Shown here one piece after another: positions 44,948-56,000 of a stretch of 64,000 bases of DNA. Below the pieces are notes generated by a model. It ran no database searches. It was not told the origin of the DNA and worked only from the letters and a program-made list of their open reading frames with translations. Numbering within the stretch: position 1 is the first letter of the stretch; each line of letters opens with the position of its first letter. Location: contig MU623359.1 of assembly GCA_025201765.1 (NCBI GenBank), forward strand, positions 62,001-126,000. Reading direction: 5' to 3'. The stretch is from Daldinia sp. FL1419. Taxonomy: Eukaryota > Ascomycota > Sordariomycetes > Xylariales > Hypoxylaceae. The position numbers and the translations under genes are program-made.

Positions 44948-46081
44948 TTAAATAGTAACTACAACCTTTTGAGCTGAGACACCCTTCATATTGGTGTCTA
45001 GAGCATCTTGGATACATTCTAGCCCTTGTCCTATAACCTTAGGCTCTGGCTTTACCTTATATTGTCCCCTGGAAAGTGCGAGAGGCAAAAAGTCATTATA
45101 TATCATTCCACCAACCTCGTTAGCCATGAGGTCGTCGCCCCAGATGAATTTTGTGGACACCCCCTTAATCTTTGCACGAAAAGACTTAGATATGTTCCAC
45201 CATATATAACCCATCAGAAGACTAGCTATGCCTATGGGATTCCCTGATAGTTTCGCTGGGTCAAGAGGCACACTTGCCTGCGCGACGAATTTGCGACCGG
45301 GAACAGCGGACACAATATCGATACAGGCCTCGAGAGACCCATTGCCGATAGCGATAGCGCCTGCACAGGTCCTATCTTTTAACGCCGCAATCATAGCTTG
45401 AGGAGTATTTGAATCGTTATAGTCGAAGGCCTGTGAGGCGCCTAGCGCTTTCACATAGTCAAAATTCTTAGGCGACGCTGTTGTAAAGACCTCGTATCCA
45501 GCAGCCCTGGCGAGTTGGATGGCATTAGTCCCGACACTGGTTGAGCCACCCCACACGATAAACACGGTGGGAGGTGTCTGATAGCTATGGTCCGAGGAGG
45601 TGGGATGTCTCAGCCCGATATAGTCCTTCATGAAAAGACCACAGGCAGCGGTGGAAATGCCCATGGGTAAAACACAAGCTTGCTCATATTGTAGATCATC
45701 CGGAATCTTGGTAGTTAAATGGCTCCGGAGTACGGTGTACTTCTGAAATGCTCCCTCGGATGACTTAGACGAGCGTTTATCCATGCCAACGGCATGACCC
45801 ACAACCCGGTCGCCGAGCTTGAATAGCTGTGCCGCCTTGCCCCCAGATCCCACTTCGACGACCTCCCCAGCAACATCACTCCCAAGGATGATTGGATATT
45901 GAAGCCAAGGGAATAGATAATCACCACCGCACTGCTTGCTGGAGTCTACTGGGTTGACAGCAATAGCGTGGTTCTTGACAATAATTTCGTCGGGCCCTGC
46001 CGCTGTGTATGGCGCAGATTTAACTTCCAGCGGCTTTGAGCGTGGTGCTACAAGGTACGCCGCGTGATTTTCCGGTGCCAT
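44948..46081 (-). CDS. cipB-like medium-chain dehydrogenase/reductase
   Basis: One intact frame of 377 residues, convergent with the exporter (about 260 bp between stops). It is a medium-chain dehydrogenase/reductase of the group annotated as zinc-binding alcohol dehydrogenase cipB-like. Landmarks are an N-terminal GroES-like fold (NPVDSSKQ around 43-50), GSDVAGEVVEVG at 67-78 and the nucleotide-binding loop WGGSTSVGTNAIQLA at about 177-191. Classical structural-zinc cysteines are absent, as in quinone-reductase and enoyl-reductase branches. It probably uses NAD(P)H to reduce or oxidise a C=C or carbonyl group in the cytosol. In polyketide clusters, related proteins (LovC, ToxD) serve as separate enoyl reductases for synthases whose own ER domain is dead. 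With a synthase remnant 6 kb away that role is possible, but unproven. Confidence 0.83.
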   Translation of the reverse strand: MAPENHAAYLVAPRSKPLEVKSAPYTAAGPDEIIVKNHAIAVNPVDSSKQCGGDYLFPWLQYPIILGSDVAGEVVEVGSGGKAAQLFKLGDRVVGHAVGMDKRSSKSSEGAFQKYTVLRSHLTTKIPDDLQYEQACVLPMGISTAACGLFMKDYIGLRHPTSSDHSYQTPPTVFIVWGGSTSVGTNAIQLARAAGYEVFTTASPKNFDYVKALGASQAFDYNDSNTPQAMIAALKDRTCAGAIAIGNGSLEACIDIVSAVPGRKFVAQASVPLDPAKLSGNPIGIASLLMGYIWWNISKSFRAKIKGVSTKFIWGDDLMANEVGGMIYNDFLPLALSRGQYKVKPEPKVIGQGLECIQDALDTNMKGVSAQKVVVTI

Positions 46082-47644
46082 TGTATGGTGTGTAAGTAGG
46101 TCATGGAAAGGATAACAAAACTCGGAAATGTGGTTTAGGAGGATTAGGGGCGGCCATGGGGAAGCATTAATGAGAGAGTATCTAAATGACGCCCTGCAAA
46201 TCCTGAGGTCAACCTAATCACCTAACCAAGGTGATTAAGATGGTCTTGTGGCGTCAAGCAAAACAAAGGACACCATGACCGCCAACCAACAATTATACCG
46301 CCCCTTATCTGTTTGCTACAGAATGGAATATTAGTGTACGCCACATCCCTATTCAGATGAGACGGAGTTGACAACTACCCGGAGCTAAACATCATCAGGA
46401 CTAGTAGAACGGACTTGTAGCTAGGGATAGGACAATAAAGTGGACATATATCCACTCGATCTGAGAAGCATATAAATAGAAATCCGAGTGCGAGCTCCAT
46501 CTCGGAAGCTACCCAACGCTAAGTCAACGTCTTTGTTACACTGAAGGGTTAACCCCGGTCTCCCCAATGCGGAGTTAGGATTTAACCTAGTAAATAAGGG
46601 GTTACCTAACATCAAACCTAGGTAACTAATTGAAATTACTCCTGAAGTCCAACTCGGATATACAATCTACTCTATCGTGTGGCTTTGCTAGAAGACGGCA
46701 GCACTTTGTCGCAGATACGAGTTGAAAAAGACAGTTCAAGATCCTATTCCGAGGCATACCCATAAGGCTAAGATTAATGGCAATAGGTACCTACCTACTC
46801 AGCAGCTCTTTATATCATTATATGTGATACTTGTAGTCGTTTGGTGTTGCTTCGATATATGCGAATCGAAGCCATATAGCATTATAAAAAGCTGCATATC
46901 CACGTAGTTTATCCTAATCTTACTTCAAAGTTTAGCATTAATACGCGTCTAATGTCGTGTTGTTTGAAATCTTCAAAGACGGAATTCCATACTACACCGT
47001 TATAAGATGATGTGATGCTGTTGGTTTTGTCTGCAGCCTGCTTGCTGGTGAGCTGAAATAACGTCGCATTTTTAGGCACCGCTCTGCACCTGTTGTGTTA
47101 AGGTAGTTAGGTACATCTTCAGAGGCAGTTAACAAGTGACAATTGGCTTGGATCGAGGTCAGTGCCCACGAAGAATCCGTGGCCAGGTATACGATCCTTC
47201 GACGTCAAGCTTGGTGGGATGCTAGGTATAATACTACACGTGCAAGCCAAGACAGGCCCCGGGGACCCAATAAAGCTGCCTAGAAACGGTGGAACTAACG
47301 GGTACTAATCTTCAGCTGCCCTGTATCGTTAAAGAATCATGTGGGTTTATACGTTTACGCACATGTATAATGTTCTCTTAACATCAGCCTTACGAGTAGA
47401 GCTGTGTCATCACTACCATACGCAGCACCTTCTCATTCATTCATATATTTGTTTTTAACCCTTCCCGTAAGAATCTATATACGTAGACCACAATTCCTTT
47501 CTGTCTTCAACACCCCCTAAAGTAACGTATTCGCCATCAACTTCCGTGGCCGTCTAACGACAGACGCACACAAATTTACAATCACAATTCTTGCTATCTT
47601 CCATACTTATCACAACCAACACGTTCTACAACACGAGTTACAGG
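46082..47644. other. Intergenic, no gene seen
   Basis: Between the reductase (start at 46081) and the small hypothetical gene. It includes TAGGTACC-type palindromes (near 46788) and pyrimidine-rich runs before 47645. No coding motif was recognised. Confidence 0.45.
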
Positions 47645-48193
47645 ATGGCGTCGCATAGCGATGCGGAACAAGAGGAGCCCACAAACGAGTCTCCAGTGAC
47701 GGACAGCGGATCCGAGATGGATGACGAGGAGATGGAGAGATGGCTTTCGACTGCGTACGATCCCAGCTCCAAAAGGCCCATGAAGGAGCCTCTAAGAGCA
47801 TCTTGGGGCCTACCGATCAGCGACGAAGACCTTGAAAAACTCAAAATCGGGTTCAAATCCAAAAGCATGGATGATAAATGGAACATATTGGTTGAGGACC
47901 CAGATGAGAATGGCAAAATATCTATCCACATTCTTCGAAGTTGGTTATCGGAGGAGTGCTACGTATTCCACATTGTTCCAAGATCAAGCAACGATGAGGG
48001 CGAGAGTGCAAAGATCGAGAGCATTACCTGGGAAGGGAACAAAGCGGGGTTGCAATGCGGCGCAGAACAGGCCCAGAAGGAAGCCGTGATCCTATGCAGA
48101 GGCCACCTCCTCTGCAAATTTGAGGCGCTGCCCGAGTACCCTTCCTCGGTATTTTGGGATCCCAAAGCTTATAGCAAGCTGGATGCAAAATAG
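47645..48193 (+). CDS. Hypothetical protein, acidic, 182 residues
   Basis: An open frame with convincing coding character. I choose the ATG at 47645 (MASHSDAEQEEPTNESP) over one 54 bp upstream because the preceding codons look like leader sequence. The first about 40 residues are acidic and Ser-rich, probably disordered. From about residue 50 the protein is more ordered, with WGLPISDEDLEKLKIGF, DDKWNILVEDPDENGKISIH and an aromatic/cysteine-rich C-terminal part (CYVFHIVPR, FWDPKAY). There is no signal peptide or membrane helix. I do not recognise a named family; the style resembles conserved hypotheticals of ascomycetes. It lies between the reductase and the kinase genes without evident linkage. 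Confidence 0.65.
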   Translation: MASHSDAEQEEPTNESPVTDSGSEMDDEEMERWLSTAYDPSSKRPMKEPLRASWGLPISDEDLEKLKIGFKSKSMDDKWNILVEDPDENGKISIHILRSWLSEECYVFHIVPRSSNDEGESAKIESITWEGNKAGLQCGAEQAQKEAVILCRGHLLCKFEALPEYPSSVFWDPKAYSKLDAK

Positions 48194-48856
48194 CTTAGTA
48201 GCGCCCCCAGGTCATCTGGAGGGGTTATCTCACATCGAGGTTATTTACCGGTATCGTTAACTGAGATGATAGTGGATTATTTAATATAGCGTCGCCTGCC
48301 TAATTATTACCTTATTACCACCCAACAATGCCGTTAAGAAGTGAAATGTAAAGTAGAGAGAAGCTAGAGATACAGTAACCCACCAATCTTGTCCCCATAA
48401 CTGCTGTTTCCCCATCAAGACTTGGTTAGTTTACGAGATCGTTATTCTGCGGAGAAACTAGATGAAGACCTAAGTCCAAATAACTATAGCTGGCTAAAAT
48501 TGCTTCCATTTTATGAAACATGGGTACATTTCCACGAAAGCCTTGGAGTTGTAATCTGTTATATCCCCCTCCCAACAGCTTTTATACGCACTATAATTGC
48601 ACTGTAAAATTGGTTAGCTACGATGAAGAAGCAGTGGAATGTCGCATAAAAACGGTAGATAAGAATGCATTAGGAAAGTTAACTAGTGTTCCTATGAAAA
48701 CCAAATGTATCCATGAATACATGACGGTTGAAGCAACCGGATATCCAATGAATCCAAAACCCAGCATTATGAAGTAAACATCTTAAGGTATGCTACCCAG
48801 GGAGGTCTTACGCTGCAATCAACAAGACAGTGGATTTAGGCAACGAAGGTTCGCAC
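48194..48856. other. Intergenic, no firm gene
   Basis: Two overlapping short open frames (48422-48607 and 48520-48777, +) have some codon regularity but no motif and no clear splice connection. I do not call a gene. The rest is AT-rich with nothing specific. Confidence 0.35.
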
Positions 48857-49162
48857 CTAACGGGCCTTAGCACCCTGGCCCTGATCAAAGTCTTCCCTGG
48901 TCGTGGTGCCGGTCTTCTTGCCCCTCCTGAAGGTGTCCCATTTGGCGATGTGGTCCCAAGGGACAGAGCCTTTGACTGAAATTTCCTTCTCCCCAGGGTG
49001 AGGGTGTTCTTCGCCCGCATCCTCAAACGCTTGGATAGTGTCAACAGCGTCGAGGCCTAATGAGTCAATGTAGTAAACATATGCGTTTCCGGGTGACTTG
49101 GCACAGAGAAGGCTAGAGCTGTACTGGTTTGATTTCCCCCTTCCCACCGACAACGATGACAT
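48857..49162 (-). CDS. Short ORF, possible ADP-ribosyltransferase-like fragment
   Basis: A 101-residue open frame beginning MSSLSVGRGKSNQ. The middle (NAYVYYID, then a Pro/Glu stretch with GEKEISVKGSVPWDHIAKW) resembles the second half of heat-labile-enterotoxin-like or pierisin-like ADP-ribosyltransferase domains, in which an E-x-x-hydrophobic-GxIPW motif is followed by a Trp. The N-terminal half of such a domain, with its NAD-binding arginine and STS motif, is not seen in front of it. There is no signal peptide. It could be a truncated relic, the last exon of a split gene, or an unrelated small protein. The assignment is tentative. Confidence 0.3.
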   Translation of the reverse strand: MSSLSVGRGKSNQYSSSLLCAKSPGNAYVYYIDSLGLDAVDTIQAFEDAGEEHPHPGEKEISVKGSVPWDHIAKWDTFRRGKKTGTTTREDFDQGQGAKAR

Positions 49163-49762
49163 CGTGCCATTAATCGTGTGCCACCTCCATTTTACGAGAT
49201 AAATTTGTGCAATAATTCTTAACTAGGTACATTTAACACAATTTAAAGGTCATCAAGTCTAAAAAATAAATGTGGGGCTTGGCTTCAGCTAGGTTAGTAA
49301 CTTGGGAACTCGCGTCCAAGGAATCCGTAATTTCTTCATATGACAGAAGTAGGTACCTATACATAAGGTATGTCCTTCCAGATACTTGCCTGTTTAGTAC
49401 TAACTTGCTAGAGTAGATCTATTAATTACTTAGGTAGGTAGGTATACTTAGCATCTCAAATGCACAAATATGAAGGTTTATTGCTTTAGTATATTAGTAG
49501 GTACCTATGTGTTACCTATGTACCTACCCAACATACTTTCAAATGGAAGGCGCGTATGATAAATGGGTCCATATCTCCCCGTCAACCAGACATTCTCCCT
49601 GGAAGTCTTCCACTCAGTTACCTTCTTTCAAGTACCTAACCTGCCTAGGTATCTGATCAATCCACCATCTTTTTCACTTGTCATATTTCCACCGCGCATA
49701 ATCTGGATACTGACCACCGAAGTGTCTGATCACTTAAATTCATCAATAGTAGGAAGCACACA
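49163..49762. other. Intergenic, kinase upstream region
   Basis: About 600 bp upstream of the SRPK-like kinase gene, rich in TAGGTACC/GGTAGGTA palindromes (near 49350, 49436 and 49500). A plus-strand frame from 49563 overlaps the kinase start in another frame and is not coding. Confidence 0.5.
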
Positions 49763-51199
49763 ATGGAAGGCAAAGATGTACCAGTCCGGGAAATCGATAT
49801 GTCTAAAGGACAGTTGTATCGCCACCCGCTTCATCCGCATGAAGACCTCGAGGATATAGAACTATACAGGCCTGGCGGTTATCATCCCGTCGAAATCGGG
49901 AATGTTCTCCATGGCAGATATGAGGTTGTCCACAAATTAGGTCACGGCGACTTTTCAACTGTCTGGATGTGTCTGGACATCACAGGACAGAAGTGGAAAG
50001 CTGTTAAGATCCTTGCAGCTTGCCGATCATCTACAGACTGTCCGGAATTGAAGCTCAGACAAATTGTCGGGGCCTCTCAACTTGTGACATTTCCCGAGCG
50101 ACATTTCTGGATAAGTGGAATAAATGGGAAACACCTCGCCCTCGTCTCTCCGCTTTTGGGTCCTACAATCTCCAACACAAGCAGTTTGACTTCGAATGTT
50201 AACAAGATTAAGAGAGTATGTTGGAGGCTAGCCGAAGCGTTAGAATATATACATAGCCGTAACATCTGCCACGGTGATCTAAAACCCCAGAATGTTCTCC
50301 ATCGGATGCATAGCATAGACTCTCTAACGAAAGAGCAATTGTGGGAATTACTTGGATCGCCGTTTTCGTCGGAGCGTCGCTACCCTATCACCACCGTTGA
50401 TGGAAACGACCCCGGTCCGCATGCCCCAAGTCACGCTACATATTCGGTGAATATGTGCGGGCTGCAGGATTGGGTTATAAAGGACGATATCACTCTTATC
50501 GATTTTGGCGAGGCCTTTGAAGATTCTATGGTACCTAGCAATCCATACGTCCCGCTTTCACATGTTTCCCCCGAGATATTGGCTAAGAGTAGCCCCAGCC
50601 TTAGTAGCGATGTTTGGTCGCTTGCGTACAGCATCCTCGAGATTTGGACACGTCATAAGCCTCAATGTACGGTGGAAGGCGCTATTGCGTCCATGGAGCT
50701 CCTCCTTGGCCCGCTGCCTGAGGAATACCGACAAATGCTCTATGATAAATACCTACGCGATCCTGACCCCAACGAAGAAGTTGGCTCAGACAACCCCAAA
50801 ATAGAACGGTCCACAACACCTGTGAACTCGGATTTCGCTGGGACGTATTTAATATGGGATAGTGAAGAGTTGCAAGAGCAGAGAAAAATAGCACAGCAAA
50901 CGCACAAATATAACGATCTTTTAAATGCCAAAATTGGGTCAAGGAAGAATCTCGGAGGATTCGGCGCGTCGAAAGAACGGACATATCGCATGCCACGCCG
51001 TGAGGTTTTGCAGTTGAGTGATCTCCTGCGGAGAATGCTTAGATACGATCCCAAGCTGCGGCTAAGTGCAAAAGGTGTACTTGATCATCCTTGGTTTGGC
51101 GCTTATAGAACTTCCGAATCTGGAAGCATACTAGAAAGTGGCCAGCAAACGCTGGAGGAGTCTGGATCCGCGAATTCACTGTATGGTGTGGAGAGTTAA
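49763..51199 (+). CDS. SRPK-like serine/threonine protein kinase
   Basis: One intact frame of 478 residues without introns. The SRPK-type N-terminus (YRPGGYHPVEIGNVLHGRYE, residues 35-54) leads into a kinase domain: glycine loop LGHGDFSTVW (59-68), ATP-binding Lys82 (KAVKIL), catalytic loop HGDLKPQN (170-177), DFG at 247-249 and SPE in place of APE. The catalytic loop has Gly instead of Arg in HRD, while Asp172, Asn177 and Asp247 remain, so activity is plausible. A long insert with a disordered stretch separates the two C-lobe halves, as SRPKs have, before LLRRMLRYDPKLRLSA near the end. SR-protein kinases phosphorylate RS-rich splicing proteins; many filamentous fungi have extra divergent copies of unknown target, and this looks like one of those. 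Confidence 0.85.
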   Translation: MEGKDVPVREIDMSKGQLYRHPLHPHEDLEDIELYRPGGYHPVEIGNVLHGRYEVVHKLGHGDFSTVWMCLDITGQKWKAVKILAACRSSTDCPELKLRQIVGASQLVTFPERHFWISGINGKHLALVSPLLGPTISNTSSLTSNVNKIKRVCWRLAEALEYIHSRNICHGDLKPQNVLHRMHSIDSLTKEQLWELLGSPFSSERRYPITTVDGNDPGPHAPSHATYSVNMCGLQDWVIKDDITLIDFGEAFEDSMVPSNPYVPLSHVSPEILAKSSPSLSSDVWSLAYSILEIWTRHKPQCTVEGAIASMELLLGPLPEEYRQMLYDKYLRDPDPNEEVGSDNPKIERSTTPVNSDFAGTYLIWDSEELQEQRKIAQQTHKYNDLLNAKIGSRKNLGGFGASKERTYRMPRREVLQLSDLLRRMLRYDPKLRLSAKGVLDHPWFGAYRTSESGSILESGQQTLEESGSANSLYGVES

Positions 51200-53056
51200 T
51201 CTAGGTGACCTGGTAGAATAATGTTCTATATTGTGAGCAACGGAAATGACTAGCAACGAAACTCAAAAAGGTCGAGACGATTCCTAAGCACGAAGGGTCA
51301 TATATTAGAATGGGTAAATCCAAGGACCTAGGACAAGATGGTGGTTACTGGTGAGATATGGAGGTAGAGAATGCACCCTACTAATACGATCCCATCCGAA
51401 CTATCGGTGAAAAGGTACCTACTAAAGTTCAATCAACGGCTTACAGGGCGACGAATTTTTAGATGCGGCTCTCCATAGGGCCGTCTTCTGACTTTATCAG
51501 AGATGACATCTCCCTCATGACGACTCCGCTATGAACTAATTAGGGATGATAAATATATAATATTACAATTTATAGTAATCTATTATCTGTACCATAGTAT
51601 CTGCGCAGTTTAGCGATCTTCAAATGATAGTATGTGCTTGACAAGAACCAGATTATTTGTTTACCCCCCTTCATCAGCACAACCCTCTCCAATATCCAGC
51701 CCCCCACCAGGCCTGAAATTGTCTCCAACTGCTACCGATGGTTGCTATTGTTCGAGGCTGTCGTACTGGGGATTACCTATGTCATTGTACTGACGCCTAG
51801 TTTCTCCAGCATCGACATTATAGAGTCTAGTTTGGTGTCAATTCTTGAATCACGTCGCTCTGCCGCCTATCCACACCGTTTCCGCTATCGTAATCTTTGC
51901 TTGCATCAGGAGACAAGACCGTATCAGAAACATGAACAATATTGTACTGAGTGTTGGGTTTGCCCATGTTGAAGTGAGGAATAGACGTGTTTCATGAGTT
52001 GGGTGCGCGATGGGATTCGCTCGTCACATTTATGGCATTCCATACGCGATTTGGTTGACGGGATAGCCTGGGAATGCGGCATCGTGACCAATGGCGTAGG
52101 CCGGGTGCGCAACGGGACCTTGGGTTATAGGTAGGAGCTTGATTTGGGGGTGACGATGTTGATATTGTGAGCCAAGAATTGGTTGTCACGATACTGGGGC
52201 TGGGTTTAAAGGTAACAACGTCGATATCATAATCCGGCGGTTAGAGACTTACAAAGTTCAGGTACAACTTAGATTGACTACTAACGGTTCTATCCAGGAG
52301 GTCCTATGATCTATATATATATACTCGAATCGTTAGTATCGGCGCCCCAGAGCTTCAAGGTGCAACAGCGCCCCGGGATAGTCACGTGTCGGGTATGTGA
52401 CCCTTGAGGCCATCCTCTTTAGAGTCCGTACGCCCTGTGTATGACCTATTCCTGGGACTCGTGATTCGTAACAATAACAACAATAATGATTATTTTAAGT
52501 GAACATTTTAATACAATCAGACTAGGTGTTGTCTAGCAGGGGGATGTACCATCTGTTCGATGCTATTCTGACATCTAAGCCAATTCAAGTCATATATATT
52601 CACAAATCTATCTCGAAATACAAACCAATCATTCGTATAATACGTTCATATAAACAGTCAGCTACGTACAAATATATACATACACCTACGTATGGACGCG
52701 GCACTCGGTCCCAGGCCCAGTCCTTGAATAGGTCCCGAAGATGATGTATCCAACCGTACTCGGCCGCCCTAAGTCTTGCGCTCCGAACGCCGCACTGAGC
52801 TTTTGCGAAGGAGCGAACAAGGTCGAAAATAACGCATAAATGCTATACAAGCGCCTACCAATATATCTATACCATGTGCCAGACCGGGGGGGCTCTATCC
52901 ATCCATATTTACTGCTGCGTAGGGTCGAGCAGTAGTTCATTGCGTCTAGCTTAGTACAGCTCAATAAGTCATCGCACAATCATTATTCCAAGCAGTCCGT
53001 CGTCTAAAATCCATCGTCGTTTGGAACATTACTGACGTCCCTTCGGAGTTACATAT
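51200..53056. other. Intergenic, no firm gene
   Basis: Between the convergent kinase genes. A 112-codon frame at 51634-51972 (+) and a short minus frame at 51924-52112 with a partial C2H2-like pattern (CHKCDERIPSRTQLMKH) were considered; neither is convincing alone. The rest includes AT-rich tracts and no recognised repeat. Confidence 0.35.
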
Positions 53057-56000
53057 CTACTGAAAGGTACCCCTAATCTTGGCATAAAGTTCCGTATCGA
53101 AGAAGTTGTAGTCCGCATCGAGCTCGCAGAACTCATGTTGTCTTAGTAGGCGTTCAGCTGTGGGACGATCCCTGGGATCGCTGTATGGTTGTTAATAAAT
53201 CTTCGAAAAAGTAAATGTATATGGGAAGCACGTACACTGTGAAGCAGTCCAGCATAAATCCCAGGGCATATGGACTGATCGCCTCGCGCACGTCGTCGGA
53301 AATTGGTGGCGTTTCGCCATTTGCAATTTTGTAAATCGCGCCGACAGCTTCTTCTTTGCTCCAGGGTCTCCTCCCGGCAAACATCTCTAAGACCACGCAG
53401 CCCAAGCTCCAAATATCAACCTTTGCGCTATATCCTTCGCCTTGGGATCGAATAACTTCAGGTGCCATCCAGAAGACTGATCCTTGCATCGAGTTGGTCT
53501 TGTCGTTGCCGTAGATGTTGTCTGTCTTCTTGCTGATACCAAAATCGGAAATTTTACATGTACCATCTACATCTAGTAGAATGTTGTCGGCCTTGAGATC
53601 CCGATGCAAGATGCCTTCTCGGTGTAGGTACGCAAGTCCGGAGAGGGTTTGTCGCGTTAAAGAGCTCACCACCGGCTCCTCGAACTTCCCATGCTTGCGT
53701 AAACAGGACCCAATGCTACCACCAGAAATATACTCCAAGAATATGCTAATACTTGTCTCTTTCCTTTCGCAGCCGAGATATTGTACAATATTTACGTGGT
53801 CCAAGTTCTGCATCGTGTCAATTTCCTGGTCTAGAGCTTTCAGTAGCTCTTTCATTTTGTTTTTATCGCCGGCCGCGGCTTTCGGATTTACCTCAACCTC
53901 TTTGACGGCCAAGAATTCACCTGTTGTTGCGTTCATTCCTAGATATACACGTCCATAAGTTCCTTTACCAATAAGCTCACCCTTGAACCACCGGAAAGTA
54001 GTCTGCCGTTTCGGCAGAACGTCTTGAGGGATCTGCGGTACAATCATTGAGCCGCGTTCAGGACGGATTTGTACGACATTAGCACCAAACATCTTTGTAC
54101 TTTTGCGCCGCTGGATCATCGACGATGCACCAGCGCCGGCGCCAGCTGAGGATGTAGTGAAACGCTTGTTCGCTTCATGTGCACCGCGTGCCACTTCTCG
54201 AATGGATTTCATCCGCCCAAGTCCGCTAGACCGCTGGATATTCCGTGTCGCGACCGAAGCAATTGAAGGGGGGCGCTCAAGTGCCTTTAAAGTAGACTCA
54301 TCTGAGCCGAGGGTATCGCTCTCATTATATACTGAGGATTTCGTAGTGCCAGTTCCGACGGCAGGTGTAAGAGGTTCGACACTCAATGTGGACGTACCTG
54401 CTTTGCTGATTCCTCCGGGGAATTCCTCTTGTTCGGGAATTGGAGACACAGGAAGCTCATTCTCGTCGAGTACCGGTTGGTCAAGATCAAGTTCAGGGAA
54501 GAAGGCATCAAGGTTGCTGAGCAAAGCCTCGGGGGGTGGACGGTTGGCCCACACACCCCGATCAACGAATGATTTCCGGCGGTTGAGTTTACTATCATCA
54601 GATTGCCATTGCTCCGAGCCAGGAGTAGCCGGTGTACGCCGATGCGAGTCTCGCCCACTCCGGATACTGCCCTCGTCATCTTCTAAGTCAGGTGTGTTAG
54701 AATTGCCCGGTGAATTGAACGACACCGAAAGACTCTTCTTAGATCTCGAAGTCTTAACCCTCAAGTTTGGCTTTTTGCTATCACTAGACTCCGAATCGCT
54801 GTCAAGTACGCTCGTCTCATTCCTGCTTGGCTGTTTGCGTACTGCCTTCTTTGAGGGTTGCCTTCCTCTCATCGGAATGGCAAATAGGCCATCATCAGAA
54901 TCATCACCCGAATCATCATCCAATGGTTTGGTAGATATAGATGGCGCCGAAAATTGTACGTCCGTTTCGGTAAAGTCCACATTGGGTCCGTAGGATTTGG
55001 GTCGATTGGTCGTGGAAGTTCCTGGCCCGGTAGTGGCTCCTGGAGCGGGATGGGCCGTGCTCGGGCTTAGGTCGCCGGGGGACGGGGCTCGTTGTGCTAT
55101 GTCACGCATTTTAGTAATCGGATCAAGCTGAGATTTGCCCCGGTTGCCAAGGATTGGGGTGCCACCAGGGGAGTAGTCTGGAACGACGAATGGTATATCA
55201 CCACGGCTCCATGTTAGGGAGCCGGGCGAACCAGACCTCGACCGAGAACTACTGCGACCTGAGGCTGTCATGCCAAAATCAACGCTTGCCATTGCTCCCT
55301 TACCTCTTTGTTCTACCAAATCTGTCCCAGCTGCAGGTGCAGAAGTATTCCGGGGGGGTGATACCGGACGTTGTTGCAGCGGTATTGTTGACGGCCGAGC
55401 CAGTCGGCCCCAGGCACTTCCCATATTAATCAAGGCACCGAGAGCCGATCCTGCCGGCGGAGAAGGGGGCCCTGGGGAAGGGTGTCCTGTAGACGGTCTC
55501 TGGCTCTGTTCTGGGCTCGCTTCGCTCTTCGCGGTGGTAGGCCGCCTGGGACTTGGGAATCCGTCTAGACTGCCTTGTGACGACCGCATATTGTGGCCGG
55601 TTTTCCTGCTTAACGAGTTTGCCTTGATTAGTGTGGCAGTCTCTACACCTGGAGGCGCCGGTGCCTTTCTCTGCGGGAAGAGGTCCGGCTTTTTCTCCTC
55701 AAACGGCGAAATGCGCGGGTGGTCAAAGTCTACATTCCTACCAACGATTCCTGTCTGGGGAGAGTTCTCTTGTGGGGATGATTCCTTTAGGACTTGCCTT
55801 CGTTTAGCAAGATATGCAGCTTGCTGTTTTTCGACTTCAGCACGATACTCGACAGCTTTAGCTGCTAATTCGGGGTCATTTGGTTTCGAGCCGGTAGAAA
55901 TGGTATTAGCTCTCGAAGATGGTGGTGATGAACTAGATCTGGTGCGTCCATTAAGGTGAGCGTAGGCATCCTCGTTTATGTTCGAACCTGGTGTTAACTG

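Noticed and set aside
48422..48777. Two overlapping short plus-strand frames of 61 and 85 codons
   Set aside because: No recognisable motif, no consistent splice link between them and no clear promoter or start; left as unassigned sequence.
51924..52112. Minus-strand frame with CHKCDERIPSRTQLMKH resembling a C2H2 finger
   Set aside because: The second His is at the wrong spacing and nothing around it supports a gene; it could be a remnant of a mobile element but this cannot be shown.
54103..55959. Long plus-strand open frames (up to 296 codons)
   Set aside because: They are antisense shadows of the Ser/Pro-rich linker of the MAPKKK gene.
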